Shown here: one piece after another, positions 31,475 through 43,082 of the stretch | Layout of the letters: each line of letters starts with the position of its first letter | Position numbering within the stretch: position 1 is the first letter of the stretch | DNA from: Topomyia yanbarensis | Lineage: Eukaryota; Arthropoda; Insecta; Diptera; Culicidae | Assembly: GCF_030247195.1 (NCBI RefSeq) | Contig: NC_080672.1 | Span: 349,616,413-349,680,412, forward strand | Length of the DNA stretch: 64,000 nucleotides | Direction of reading: 5' to 3' | The notes under the pieces: model-generated | Told to the model about the DNA's origin: nothing | What the model saw: only the letters and a program-made list of their open reading frames with translations | The model's database searches: none | Position numbers and translations under genes: made by a program

Positions 31475-32370
31475 TTATTTTGCCAATAGGAAAGAAAAGG
31501 GAACTGAAAGGGATCGGACAACACATAGGTTTTTGATCGTAGTATCTCGAAAATGTTTTTGGAGGAACTCAGTTTTGTAAATTTCACCGTTTTTTATGTC
31601 TTTAAACACGAATGACTCATTACTTTTGCCACAAGTGCATATGGCCTGCCAAATCAGGTTCTTTCGTTTGCACAGTAAACTTGTACTTACCCATGAAAGA
31701 TTTGTATCCCGACAATTATCAGTCACCATCAATGACTCAATACCGGTATTTCGTTAGCAGCGTCGAGTAGAGTTTCTGTGGGTTATGAAAACACTGCTGG
31801 CATTCCTCCCGATTTAGAAAGTTTTGCACCTTGCACGTTTTCAATCCGGGTCTTTTCTTGACCCCCTGGACAAAACTCTAGGAAACATCAAGGTTTTTTG
31901 GCCAAATCCCGCATCGTAGTGTTCGGATTTCTCTAGAAATGTGCAATCGGTTTTTTTTGTGCATTTTCGTCCAACTCCTGGTTAGTGATTCTCTATCATC
32001 TGTTCCTGGAACCATTTCGAGGACCTTGAGACGGTCAAATGATGTATATTCATCAGGTTTTGCAAGGCGCGATTCGACAACCCAAGATTTTACATGTTTG
32101 ATGAACAAAATTATTTCGGGAACGGTTTGCCGATTTTCTTTCATCTCGACCGGGTTCTCACTGCCAACTGCACAGCTGATCGGATGAAAACAATGCACTG
32201 TAAAGAAAACTGAACAAAATTTGGTTAGCTGTTGTATGTCCAACAAAAACACCTTTAACAACCTGACAAGGGTACCGGGTACCGCTAATTGCACACTTTT
32301 TGATCTTTTAGATAAAGAAACTTCATTTCTACTTTTCGAGTCTATAAACATGAACCGAATTAATGCATCT
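31475..32370 (-). pseudogene. Tc1/mariner-type transposase remnant
   Basis: Read from 32370 downward in shifting frames. The N-terminal helix-turn-helix region is near KSWVVESRLAKPDEYTSFDR (about 32070). Around 31890-31700 comes a DVS..SFVQGVKKRPGLKTCKVQNF-like linker and an LTKYRY.VIDGD-like block at the first catalytic Asp. KSFMGKYKFTVQTKE and LIWQAICTCGKSNESFVFKD follow, then NGEIYKTEFLQKH (about 31600-31550). This order matches mariner transposases. The later Asp residues and C-terminus are not recognisable. Stops and frameshifts abound. A related remnant lies at 60.5-61.4 kb. The protein once cut and joined transposon ends; it is now inactive. Confidence 0.7.
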
Positions 32371-32952
32371 GGTTTCCGCTAATACGGATTTCCGGAGGGA
32401 TGTTCCAGTACGAGGCTATGACTTGTAAATGTTAATAAAATCCTAGCAGTATGGGTATCAAAAATCTTACAATTATCTCAGAAGTATGTTATTTATCGTT
32501 ACGAAACCATATGACAATTTGAATTCGGAATGTCTCCACGGAAACCGGCTCCGAGATATCCGTTCTGGCATCAAATCATCAAATGATCTCTTCAGATGCA
32601 GTCTTCTGAGGCAATTCCAAGAATGTTGAGACACATATTGCCAGTATTCCGCTGAAATTCACAAATAGTGTCCCAATACTGGAACATTCCTCCGCAAGTT
32701 CAAATTCTCGGGAACCAGGTGCACTCATCCGGTTCAATTTTATGGAGTCCAAACGCAGATGGATTCCTGAAACCAGAACGCTTCAAAGTGTCCAAATCGG
32801 TTAAAAATGCCATGGGTATGAACATTTCAGGTTTGCGGGTACCCTTGTTGGCCGATACCGGGTAAAGAAAATCCATAAGCTATTACACAGGCTTTCGTGT
32901 CCCGCATCATTTTTTTTTTAAAAAGCTATGCTTGGTGATGTATTACTATGTC
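32371..32952. other. Unassigned spacer
   Basis: No recognised gene or repeat. A 65-codon plus frame at 32668 has no domain. Confidence 0.3.
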
Positions 32953-32956
32953 ACTT

Positions 32957-33726
32957 CGTCGCTGTTGTGCTATCTTATGACAAGCGCCATTTTGCACATT
33001 TCGAGAAAAACGATTTTTAAAGTTTGAGATTGAATATCTCGAAACTTATAAATGGTATAAAAAATTCAAGGAAGGCAGTTGATGCTTCTGTCTATTCTGT
33101 GTTAAACATTCAAATTTTACAAAGATCAGTTGACTATGTTACGAGCTTTTAGTATCAATGTAAACAAAAGTCGCACTCACACGTGTCATAGATGTGTATT
33201 GATGACAAAATTTGTATAGCGTGTCATAATCGTGCATGGAAAATTTTCCATAGAAAAAAATCATCAACTATCAACTTTTATTCATATCTTTGGCTTCATT
33301 TGGTCTATAAACAATCAGTGAGATGCATTTTGAAGGAAATAAGTCAGGGAATCTAGCAAAAATAGTTATTTTTGGTTACAGTGTTGCCAAATATGCTATA
33401 TTTCCAGTTTAAAACTTAAATTGCATTTTTTTCACAATTCGCGCATTTTTGTTTTGAAAATGATTATGCCATTGTGTTTCTGAGATAGTTTTACATATAA
33501 AAACATCTTATTCATCAAGATAATTTGAGCCAATCCCACTACACAGTCATTTGAAGCAAAAAATTAAAAATTTCTCAGCGCATTTCTCGCTATATCTCAG
33601 TAACCATGCAGAAAGTCGAAATTCTGTAAACGCCACTTTGTAGAGATTGTTTAGACAAGTAATGTGGCATATCTAACTCAGTTTACCCCAAAATGGCGTT
33701 TGTCATAAGATAGCACAACAGCGACG
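32957..33726. mobile_element. Non-autonomous DNA element with 38-bp TIRs
   Basis: A 770-bp element with inverted ends starting CGTCGCTGTTGTGCTATCTT, in which 37 of 38 positions match between the ends. ACTT is present directly outside both ends (32953-32956 and 33727-33730), suggesting a 4-bp target duplication. The interior is AT-rich and non-coding. The superfamily cannot be assigned from these ends. Confidence 0.82.
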
Positions 33727-33730
33727 ACTT

Positions 33731-34555
33731 AACAACAATTTCCAGCATGGGGTAGGCTACTGGAATTTGTGTAAGTTTTTGTTAATACATTAGGAAGATT
33801 TGAATAACGCTTTCGTTAACTTTTGTTTGTGCTACATTAAATTCGGTGTGGCTTATGCAGTGCATTCATAAATGCGGATAGAACTAGAATTATTGAGATA
33901 TCTGTCAAAAATTAGAGGGTGTCTGGAGCATAATCGGAATGTCGTCACTGCACTTAGAGTTGTTAACTAAATTTAAAAATGATCTTTAACCGTATCACAG
34001 AATCTTCCAGTCTGGTAACAACTCCTAATAAATATATTCTCAGTACAATGCTCTTGATCTGCCTTCAAGCACATGGCTTCAACCGATTTCACAAATATCC
34101 AGTTCAAGTTTTACAATGAACAACAGCCAATCGCGAACGAGTTTTGGTTTCTTCGATGTTTATGTAAGCTTCGAATCATTGGAAATGAAAGTAAAATAAT
34201 GGTGGATGAAATAAATTCTTAAGGTTGTTTTCCCAACACTAATAAGAGCTATTGTCAGATACAGAACGAATTTCCCGGCAAGCGCAAAATTTCCCAATGC
34301 ACCATCAGCTCCGTTGGCAGCTGATGCTAATACTCATCTCCTCACTAGACCGGTATTCTTGTAGAGCAGTGATTTTAATCTTTTTCGTTCCAAGTACCCC
34401 CTTTCGAATTTTTATCTCCTTCATGTACTCCTTTATGAAAATTGCTTACCAGCATTACCCTTTTAGAAAAGAGAAAATGATTTTCAATTGGACGAAACAC
34501 CGTACTGTTTTCAATTAGAAACCTGTTTCTGAGCACTCCCAACTAGCATCTCAAT
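33731..34555. other. Unassigned AT-rich spacer
   Basis: Nothing recognisable. Short frames only. Confidence 0.3.
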
Positions 34556-34559
34556 TACT

Positions 34560-35770
34560 GGTACACTGAAACACCGGACGTCTATCCTCGATCCTAGAAA
34601 CCTAGGACCATGCCTTCAGCTGGATCAATCAAGCAAATACGCTCATACCTATTACTATTAGACAACAGGAAACCCCAGCGATATGGGGGAACCCTCTCTC
34701 TCTGCTAAAATCTGAACCGAACACCGAAAATTAAATATCAGACTCACGGTTCGCGCGACCATTCAAGAACGCAAATATGTGAATGGCCACATGGTTACGA
34801 AATAACGTCAACATACAAACGTTTGAACCTCTCGCGATCATCCAATCGACCTACGCCCGAGATTGAGTAAACATGATACCGCCACGGTGATAACGTGTAA
34901 CGTCTTAGCACTCATAAACTTACAAACACGATCTCATGCGTCTACTTAAACTCCTGCATTCGCGCGATCATGAATCGGGCACGTCCGGAAGTCTCTATCC
35001 TCGATACCAACCGACTAGGTCCAATTAAACCAATTAATAAAAAACAAAGAAATAAGAAATACCTCTCATATCCAATAGACAACTCGTTCCATGGTGACAT
35101 GACCGGGAAGTTTAGTGATATTGGGTAACTCACTCCCTGTCAGAGTCTGAATTGTACACCGAAAACTAAATATCAGAATAACGGTCCCCGTGTGAATGAC
35201 CACATGGTTACAAAATCGGATGTATACACGCAAAATCACACATACACGCGACTTTATAACACCCCGGCAATCAGGTGAACGCTTTAGTACTTACGAAGTT
35301 ACAAAAGCTGTCTCAAGCGCGAACCCACAAACGCCCGTGTTATAATATATCAGTAACGTCCGGAAATATTTACCTTCCGTCCTATCTACTTAGGTCCATA
35401 CATTCAGTTTGACTAATCAAAAAATAACGTTCATATCCACTAGACAACATGTTTCATGGCGACATGACCGGGAAATCTAGTGATAGAACTCACTTTCTTC
35501 TAGTATATGAACTGTACACAAAAATTAAGTATCAGATTCACGTTCCGCGCGCGATCATCCAAGAATGCACGCGAATATACGAACGGACACACGGTTATAA
35601 AATAGAATTGATGCACGCAAAGTTACATACATGTTGGCACACGCGACATACAAACATACAAACGCACACGCGATCAAACACGTGAACGTACAAACGCTCT
35701 AGTCCTTCGCGATGGTACACACGATCGCGAAGTCCCGACACCCGCGTATATCTGAACCGTACAATGAATA
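34560..35770. repeat. Degenerate tandem array, unit ~375-410 bp
   Basis: At least three diverged units. Landmarks recur in order: a (A)C(G)TCCGGA..T(A)T block before CTAGGTCC/CTTAGGTCC at about 34577, 34983 and 35356; GACAAC followed by a CATGG.GACATGACCGGGA-type block at 34659 (weak), 35079 and 35442; an ACCGAAAA(T/C)TAAATATCAGA block at 34720, 35158 and (as AAAAATTAAGTATCAGA) 35520; and a CACATGGTTAC/CACACGGTTAT block. It is a minisatellite or satellite remnant, and related fragments lie at 24650-25005 and 35808-35865. Confidence 0.7.
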
Positions 35771-36346
35771 TCACATTCAGAATCACAGCCCGCTGCAATT
35801 GACCTTAAGCAGTGTTTTAGTGGCTGACATTTCCCATCTCGTCTGCAATTGTAGTGAGTCACTCTGATGGGGAGCCCACCCGAAACCCTAGCTCTACAGC
35901 TCCAGTAGGACAATTCTCGAAAAAAATAGCTTCTCCCAAGGAAATTGTCGAAAATTCCCATAGAAATTGCGAACACGTTGGCCCGGTAGCTTGACTTGTC
36001 CGATTTGGCTTAAAATTTGAGCAGACACTAATTGGTTGGGCTTCTTGTCACTCTATTGAACGTTCCAGTTTCCTGATTCCTAATTAAGGTTCATCAAGAT
36101 AATAGAAACACCAGATAATCTTGAACATCGTCGTCAAGAAAAGAAAAACGAAAAGGTGAAAACAGAAAATAATGGAACACTTGGAAGTGCATTGTATATT
36201 TATTAGTCATTCTTCAAATATTATGATTTTCACAAACATTTATGAACTTTCTGAAACAATGTTTCGACTTATTCGTTTTATTCATTTACGTTAGTGAAAT
36301 CCTTAATTTATTTGATTGTATGACTCAAATTTCCAGTTTATTCATT
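35771..36346. other. Spacer with end of the array family
   Basis: Bases 35808-35865 share AAGCAGTGTTTTA and CTCGTCTGCAATTGTAGT with 24947-25000. The rest is AT-rich and grades into TTCATTT-rich sequence from about 36260. Confidence 0.4.
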
Positions 36347-36367
36347 TCATGGATTTTATTAATCTTG
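36347..36367. repeat. SINE target-site duplication, left
   Basis: A 21-bp direct repeat beginning TCATGGATTTTATT; two mismatches to 36932-36952. Confidence 0.85.
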
Positions 36368-36931
36368 TGACGGCGCTTTTGTTTGAGTGGTAAACGTGAC
36401 CGCCACCAATCCCAGTTAGTATGGGTTCAATCTCAGTCGAGGTGGTTGAGATTTTTCTGAGATGCAAAAATCTGTAGTCACGTCTTCCTTCAGAAGGAAA
36501 GTAAGGACGTTGGTCCTCGGTCCATGAGTTGATGGGTCGATATCTAGTCCAGATAGTGGAGTCACCTCTCTGGTTTCGGTCTTTGGCTTCGTAGCGGAAA
36601 TAGGTTGATAGAAAATAACTAGAACATGAAGAAGAATCGCACCCCTATACTTACTAACAAATATCCTCCTCCCGTGATGCTTGTGGAGTGTGCAGTAGTA
36701 TATACGACCTCTAGCAAAAGCAAGTATCTGACTAACATTTCTTCCCTTTCCTTCCGCGATCTACGTTTGGGCCTGGTCGTCGCCGGTATTGATCAATAAT
36801 CGCTTATGATTACCAGGAGTTGCACATTGAAAGATGTTTCGCTACTCCCAAGCTACTGATTCCCTGTGCAACTTCAGCTAGTCCAGATCGATAACGGAGT
36901 AGCAGCCAGGGGTGGTCGCACAAGCTCAAGC
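36368..36931 (+). mobile_element. tRNA-derived SINE, long full copy
   Basis: A 564-bp member of the SINE family at 17480, bounded by a 21-bp imperfect target duplication. It has the tRNA-like head (TTTGAGTGGTAAACGTGACC and GGTTCAATCTC as A- and B-box-like segments). An extra internal segment of about 90 bp (CACGTCTTCCTTCAGAAGGA through CGGTCCATGAG) is missing from the 17480 copy. The common body follows, ending CACAAGCTCAAGC. It landed in a TTCATTT-rich tract. Confidence 0.88.
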
Positions 36932-36952
36932 TCATGGATTTTATTCATTTTG
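36932..36952. repeat. SINE target-site duplication, right
   Basis: Matches 36347-36367 at 19 of 21 positions. Confidence 0.85.
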
Positions 36953-37625
36953 TTTATTTCATTCATTTTAAATATTGGACTAATTTTAAATATGGTGATA
37001 ATTTCATTTCGATCATTTCTTCCATTTTGTATTTTTTTGTTTATTTTGTTCATTTTATCTATTTTATTCGTTTCATGCTTTGGACTTGTTATGTTCAGTT
37101 TATTCATTTCATGCATTTCATTCATATCATTAATAAAATTTATTTTGTTAACTGTTTTCATTTCATGCATTTCTCCTTTTAATTAATTTCACTAAATTGT
37201 TTTATCTAAATTTATTTTATCAGTTCTCATTTTGTTTATTTTATTCATTCTATTTATTATTGTAATCTTAACCATATTATTAATGTTTTTACTTTAGATA
37301 TTGTTTTATTTATTTCATGTCGTTCATTTTGTTTTATTCATTTCTACAGTTCATGCATTTTATTGAATTTTCTAATTTTGTTAATCTCATTATTTGTGTT
37401 AGGTCACTCCTTTTATTCATTTGATCCATTTCATTAATTTGGCTCAATTTAATTTATTATTTTAATTTTCTAACTTTTCCAAAAAATTGTTTAATGTTTC
37501 ATTTAATGAGTTAAACTCATTTTATTCATTTTAATAATTAATTTTGTTTATTTTGTTCATTTTTTCATATTATTTATTTATTTCATCAATTTCATTCATT
37601 CATTTATTTAGTTCAACATCAATTT
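36953..37625. repeat. TTCATTT/TTTATTC-rich low-complexity tract
   Basis: Irregular reiteration of TTCATTT, TTTATTC, CATTTCAT and TTTTGTTTA motifs, continuing left of the SINE (from about 36260) and right of the retroelement (39681 to about 39800). Open frames here translate to Phe/Ile-rich or Asn/Met/Lys-rich repeats and are not genes. Confidence 0.8.
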
Positions 37626-39672
37626 CATGATAACACTGAATCAACAATTTGCCTCCACAATACTCGATTTGTAGCTGCAGCTCTCATACGTCGGCTACGC
37701 CCAACACTCGCCAAATCACGTTCCACCTGGTCCGCCCATCGTGCTCTCTGCGCTCTTCGCCTTTCTGTACCAACCGGATCATTAGCGAACACCATTTTTG
37801 CAGGATTGTTGTCCGGCATTCTTGCAACATGCCCTGCCCACCGTATCCTTCCAGCTTTGGCTTACTGGGTTCGCCATAGAGTGCAGCGAGCTCGTGGTTC
37901 ATCCTTCGTCGCTACACACCGTTCTCCTGCACACACCGCCGAAGATCGTCCTTAGCACCCGTCGCTCGAAAACTCCTAGCGCTTGCAGGTCCTCCTCGAG
38001 CATGGTCCAAGTCTCGTGCCTGTAGAGAATCACCGGTCTTATAAGCGTTTTGTACATGGTGCATTTGGTGCGAGGGCGAATCTTTCTTGACCGCAGTTTC
38101 TTCCCGAGCCCATAGTAGGGCCTTCCAATGATGATGCGTCTTCGGATTTCACTGCTCACGTTATTGTCAGCCGCTAATAAGGATCCTAGGTAGACAAAAT
38201 CCTCCACTACCTCGAAGGTATCCCCGTCGATCGTAACGCTGTTTCCTAGCCGGATCCTGTCGTTTTCGGTTCCGCCTACCAGCATATACTTTGTTTTGGA
38301 CGCATTTACCACCAGTCCGACCTTCGCTGCTTCGCGTTTCAGGCGGGTGTACAGGTCTGCCACCGTTCCAAATGTTCGGGCGATAATGTCCATGTCGTCC
38401 GCGAAGCATACAAATTGGCCGGATTTCGTGAAGATCGTGCCCGGCTGTTGAGCCCGGCTCGTCGCATCACACCTTCCAGAGCTATGTTGAATAGTAGACA
38501 CGAGAGTCCATCACCTTGTCGAGATTCGAATGAACTGGAAAGTTCACCAGAAATCCTTATGCTGTTTTGTATACCGTCCATCGTTGCTTTGATCAGTCGA
38601 GTCAGCTTCCCTGGAAAGCTGTTTTCGGCCATGATTTTCCATAGCTCTACGCGGTCGATACTGTCGTATGCCGCCTTGAAGTCGATGAACAGGTGATGCG
38701 TTGGGACCTGGTATTCACGGCATTTCTGGAGAATTTGCCGTACGGTGAAGATCTGGTCCGTTGTCGACCGGCCATCGATGAAGCCGGCTTGGTAACTTCC
38801 CGCGAACTCATTTACTTTAGGTGATAGACGACGGAAGATGATCTGGGATAGCACTTTGTAGGCGGCATTCAAAATGGTTATCGCTCGGAAGTTCTCACAC
38901 TCCAAATGGTCGCCTTTCTTGTGAATGGGGCAGATCACCCCTTCTTTCCACTCCTCCGGTAGCTGTTCGGTTTCCCAGATCCTGACTACTAACCGGTGCA
39001 GACAAGTGGTCAACTTTTCCGGGTCCAACTTGATGAGTTCTGCTGCGATACCATCTTTGTCAGCTGCTTTGTTGTTCTTGAGCTGTTGGATGTCATCCTT
39101 AACTTCCCTCAACGTGGGAGTTGGTTCATTCCCGTCCTCAACTGCACTGACGTAGTCAAATCCACCGTTGTCTTGGTCATCTGTACCTACATTCTCCTCC
39201 CGTTCAGGTGCTCGTCTAAGTGCTGCTTCCACCTTTCGATCACCTCACGGTTGTTCGTCAGCAGGCTCCCCTTCCTTTTCCCTACATATTTCGACTTGCG
39301 ACACGAAGCCTTTGAGAGATGCGTTGAGCTTCTGGTAGAACTTCCGTGTATCTTAAGAACGGCACAGCAGCTCCATTTCCTCGCACTCCGCTTCTTCCAG
39401 GCGGCGTTTTTTCTCCGCTTCTGTTTGTATCGTTCCAAATTCTGTCGGGTTCCATGCTGCAGCATGACCGCTCGCGCTGCATTCTTCTCCTCCAAAACCG
39501 CTCTGCACTCCTCGTCGAACCAATCGTTCCGTCGTCTCCGTTCCTCGTACCCGACAATGTCCTTCTACTACGTTGTTGATGGCTGCTTTTACTGTTCTCT
39601 AGCAGTCCTCTAAAGGGGCCACGTCGAGCTCTCCCTTGTCCGGCAACGCTGCCTTGAGGTGCTGCGCGTATT
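37626..39672 (-). pseudogene. RTE-like non-LTR retrotransposon, 5'-truncated, antisense
   Basis: A 2-kb minus-strand pol fragment between ATCAATTT repeats at 37618-37625 and 39673-39680. From 39.66 kb down it has a linker (ERTVKAAINNVVEG-like), NAARAVMLQHGTRQNLERYK (about 39485) and a long RT frame (39232-38339). RT motifs are LKNNKAADKDGIAAELIK, CPIHKKGDHLECENFRAITI, AGFIDGRSTTDQIF, the A motif FIDFKAAYDSIDR (about 38685) and a B-motif region altered to RQGDGLSCLLFN. The C motif FADDMDIIARTF (about 38405) and a C-terminal block (NASKTKYMLVGG, DFVYLGSLL, WTMLEEDLQALGVFERRVLR) follow to 37899, then RMPDNNPAKMVF and RARWADQVERDL near 37630. No endonuclease is present. One stop near 38340 and frameshifts near 38500 and 37900 break it. 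It is a different lineage from the RTE-like copy at 2.8-9.3 kb. Confidence 0.82.
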
Positions 39673-40440
39673 ATCAATTTAATTTATATTAATTATCGCA
39701 TTTTATGAATTATGAACCTATTTTTCATTTTTCTGCTTTATTAATTTTTTAATTCCATATATTTTTTGAATTTCTATAATTTATTCAGTTTATTATAGGT
39801 TTTATTCGTGTAGTCCTCGAAAGTGTGTGCATCCCATCTCTACTTATGTGCCTACTTCGCATCAGCTGATCCACCAGTGATATGTATAAGAAATATCTAA
39901 TCTCACTGCTAGGTGGATTAGGTCGATTTTTTCCTTTAAATGTGAAAGAAAGGGCTTTCACCACCTGTCCAACTCATTATTTTATTCGAAACGCCCCTCT
40001 TCCCATGCATTCCAATGATTTTACGATCTGGGCTTCAGAACGATGTTTGTTTATATTTGACATGGCTTAAGTCAAGCATAAACTAGTTCTCAATCGTTAA
40101 AATTGTTCTAAAATTCATGATTTCGTTCACGATAGAGAATATTTTTAAAACAGGAAATATAAAAGACTGATTCGAATCGCTCGATTCATAAACTGGATTA
40201 TAAAAACAGAAACACCACAGTAAATTGAAATCGTGAATCAGTTCACGTGCACATGAAGTTAAACGTGAATAATGTGTCATATTTCATCAACCATGATACG
40301 ATCAGAATTTTGGACAATTCATATAGCATACGCTATTAACAAGTTCACAACAAAAAATAAAAACGAACTACATTGCTAAAACTGTGAATGAAGTTCATGT
40401 GCTTTAGAAAACAAAAACCTGTTTTAATCCACCTAGAGGT
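39673..40440. other. Unassigned AT-rich spacer
   Basis: The TTCATTT-rich tract resumes to about 39800. Bases 40050-40420 contain GTGAA/TTCACG motifs like those at 27.9-28.6 kb. No gene is seen. Confidence 0.3.
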
Positions 40441-40445
40441 GCAAT

Positions 40446-41337
40446 TGTGCCTTTCTCATTTCTCCAAACTATGATTTAATCGCTGGTTCGTATAATATAA
40501 CATTATGGAAATGTCTTTAATTCTTATTACACTTGGTAAGTATATATAAGAGCACCTTTTTGCATTCATCGCGGTATCGGTTTGAATCGGAGTTTTCTAT
40601 GTGATCGCACTCCACAACCCGTAACTCCGGAGTCGGAAGTTGGATGGAGATGGAATTTAATATCAGTGTCCGGGGACGCAACACCTTTCATTTGAGACTA
40701 AGTTGATCAAATTGGTCTAGCCATTTTCGAGAAACCAATATAACCGTTATTCTGAATTTTGATGCTTCCGGATCCGTCGATGGTGGCCAGTGTGGCCAAA
40801 GAGACTTTGAATGACTGTTGGTGACCTAGATCTACAAATTCAACAGTTGTGTTTACATTTTGGAAAAAAATTCACATTTTTACATTCATCGCAGAATTCG
40901 TTAGAATCGGGATTTGCTGCGTGATCGTACGTATCACCCTGTAATTCAGGAACCAGAAAATTCCGAGAAACCTATGAGGACAAATCAACAAATTTTGTTT
41001 TGTAACCATACTCTTCAACTCGTAATCCGGAACAAGATGTCAGTTGAAAATGAAATTCAATAGCAACCTATGGGAATATTATACCTTTCATTTAGTTTGT
41101 AAAAATCGGTTCAGCCATCTCCGAGAAACCGATGTGGACATTTTGTACACAAATTCGCACATACACACATACATACATACACACACATACATACACACAC
41201 ATACATACACACAGATATTTTGCGATCTCGGCGAACTGAGTCGAATGTTATATGAGACTTGGCCCTCCGGGCCTCGGTTAGAAAGTCGGTTTTTGGAGCA
41301 ATTGCATAACCTTTATATATGAGAAAAGCAAAAGAAT
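40446..41337. repeat. Culicine-type interspersed repeat, copy 1
   Basis: Starts GTGCCTTTCTCATTT and ends ATATGAGAAAAGCAAAAG, giving a short inverted terminus. Inside are the family landmarks CGTAACTCCGGA, ACCTTTCATTT, AAATCGGTTCAGCCATCTCC, a CACATACA microsatellite (about 41157-41213), GAACTGAGTCGAATG and GGCCCTCCGGGCCTCGGTTA. I know this sequence type from culicine mosquito genomes. The block around the CTCCGGA motif occurs twice inside the copy, so it contains an internal duplication. It is non-coding. Confidence 0.7.
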
Positions 41338-41397
41338 AATATTTAATTAGCTTAATCAGCATCAGTTCAATGTTATCTTCAAGTGATTATATTTTGA

Positions 41398-42525
41398 AAT
41401 GTTGGTGGAATGGGTTTGAAAGTGGAGGGAATGGGGGGTTAGTAGAGTGGGAGTGGAGGATGCGTCAGAAATCCTTCATCTTGTTTCGGTATACGGGGTG
41501 GATGAAGGAAATGCTGGCGTGAGGGTGGTCCAAGGGGAGGGGAGTGATGAAGGAGGGAGGTGTAAGGGTAAGGCAAGGAGAGGGAGGGGCGCCGACGCAA
41601 TACTCAACTGCATATTTTGCCTTCCATTTGAGACTTGGTTTGAGAAAATCGGTTCAGTCATCACCGAAGAACCGATGTGATTTTAATTGTGGAATATGCC
41701 CGGAATTCCGGACTTCCGGAATCGTCGATAGTGGACAATATATTCAAAGAATGTTTGATTGGCAATCAGTGATCTAGATCTGCGATTGGAAGTAATTTGG
41801 TGACCATTCCAATAGTTTTTAGCATCTGAGGTATTACGATTGTACCGATTTATATGGGAAATTCCAGTGTATCCTTACTAACACCCCTGTAACTCCGGAA
41901 GCAAGGGTCAGAACCGAATGAATCAGCAGCAGTCAATGGTATTACTGCATCTTTCATTTGAAATCAAGTTTGTAAAAATCGGTAGAGAATTCGTTGGGGA
42001 ATGGGTGTGATATTAGCTTAGGAACTTGGCGGGTACCCCGGGGGCGTCATGAACCGTCATAGGTGGCCAATGTGGTCAAAGCTGCTTTGATTGATCATTA
42101 GTGATCCAGACCCGCAAACTAGAGTAATGTTACATCTATTTTAATATGTTTTACATCATTTGAACATCATGGTGGTACCAGTTTATATGGGAATTTGCTG
42201 TGTGACCGCACTCTTCAACCCGTAACTCCGGAACCGGAAGTCATATCAACTAAAAATTCAATGGCAGCTTATGGGAGCGTTATACCTTTCAGATGAAACT
42301 AAGTTTACGAAAATCGGTTCAGCCATCTCTGAGAAAATTGTGTGAGTTTAAATGACACACACACATACACACACACATACACACACACATACATACACAC
42401 ACACAGACATTTGCCGAGTCGACGAACTGAATCGAATGGTGGATGACACTCGGCCCTCCGGGCCTCGGTTAAAAAGTCGATTTTTACAGTGATTGCATAG
42501 CCTTTCTTTATATGAGAAAGGCAAA
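41398..42525. repeat. Culicine-type interspersed repeat, copy 2
   Basis: The same family, with a G/A-rich insert at 41405-41600, then CTCCGGAAGCAAGG, TGGCCAATGTGGTCAAAG, CCGTAACTCCGGAACCGGAA, AAATCGGTTCAGCCATCTCT, a CACATACA microsatellite (42353-42405) and GGCCCTCCGGGCCTCGGTTA. It ends TATATGAGAAAGGCAAAA. It is non-coding. Confidence 0.7.
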
Positions 42526-43033
42526 AAACGTTATTCCCTTTCCGTTGCAAAATATATGATTGGTGTTCACCATATTGTTCATAAATGTGGGAACATATTT
42601 TTTCAACAATGTAACGATTTTAAATATTGCTTCATGCTTTAAATTCCTACTTCATGCTTTTTTATCTCCCGCTCAACCAGATTTTGTCGTGCCCACACCA
42701 AGTGAGATTATCCTGCGGCACGTAATCGAGGGGTGCGTACATTTACTATAGTAACCGGAAAGATAGGGGACGCGAACTACACCATGTTTCAGCGTTCGCC
42801 CTTTTTCCCATTTCTGCGCCGGACGCACCGTTTAATACTACTGGCTCTCACTCGGCTGTGTTGTAACTCGTGTCTGTCCGCTCGTGCGCGTGTCTACATT
42901 TGTGTGTATACGTGCGTGCGTACAAGCGGTATATTAGGCGAACCATCGGACCGTATTCATTGGTTCGTTTCGTTTTGATTGCTGTTAATATTATTAAGTA
43001 GATGTAAGCAGTTTAATAAACATTGGGTTCTGC

Positions 43034-43082
<49 letters not shown>

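Noticed and set aside
36866..37186. 106-codon plus-strand frame and overlapping 98-codon minus frame
   Set aside because: Both are translations of the TTCATTT-rich tract (Phe/Ile-rich or Asn/Met/Lys-rich) and have no domain.
41157..42405. CRISPR-like regular repeats in the CA-rich tracts
   Set aside because: These are plain CACATACA microsatellites in a eukaryotic repeat, with no spacers.
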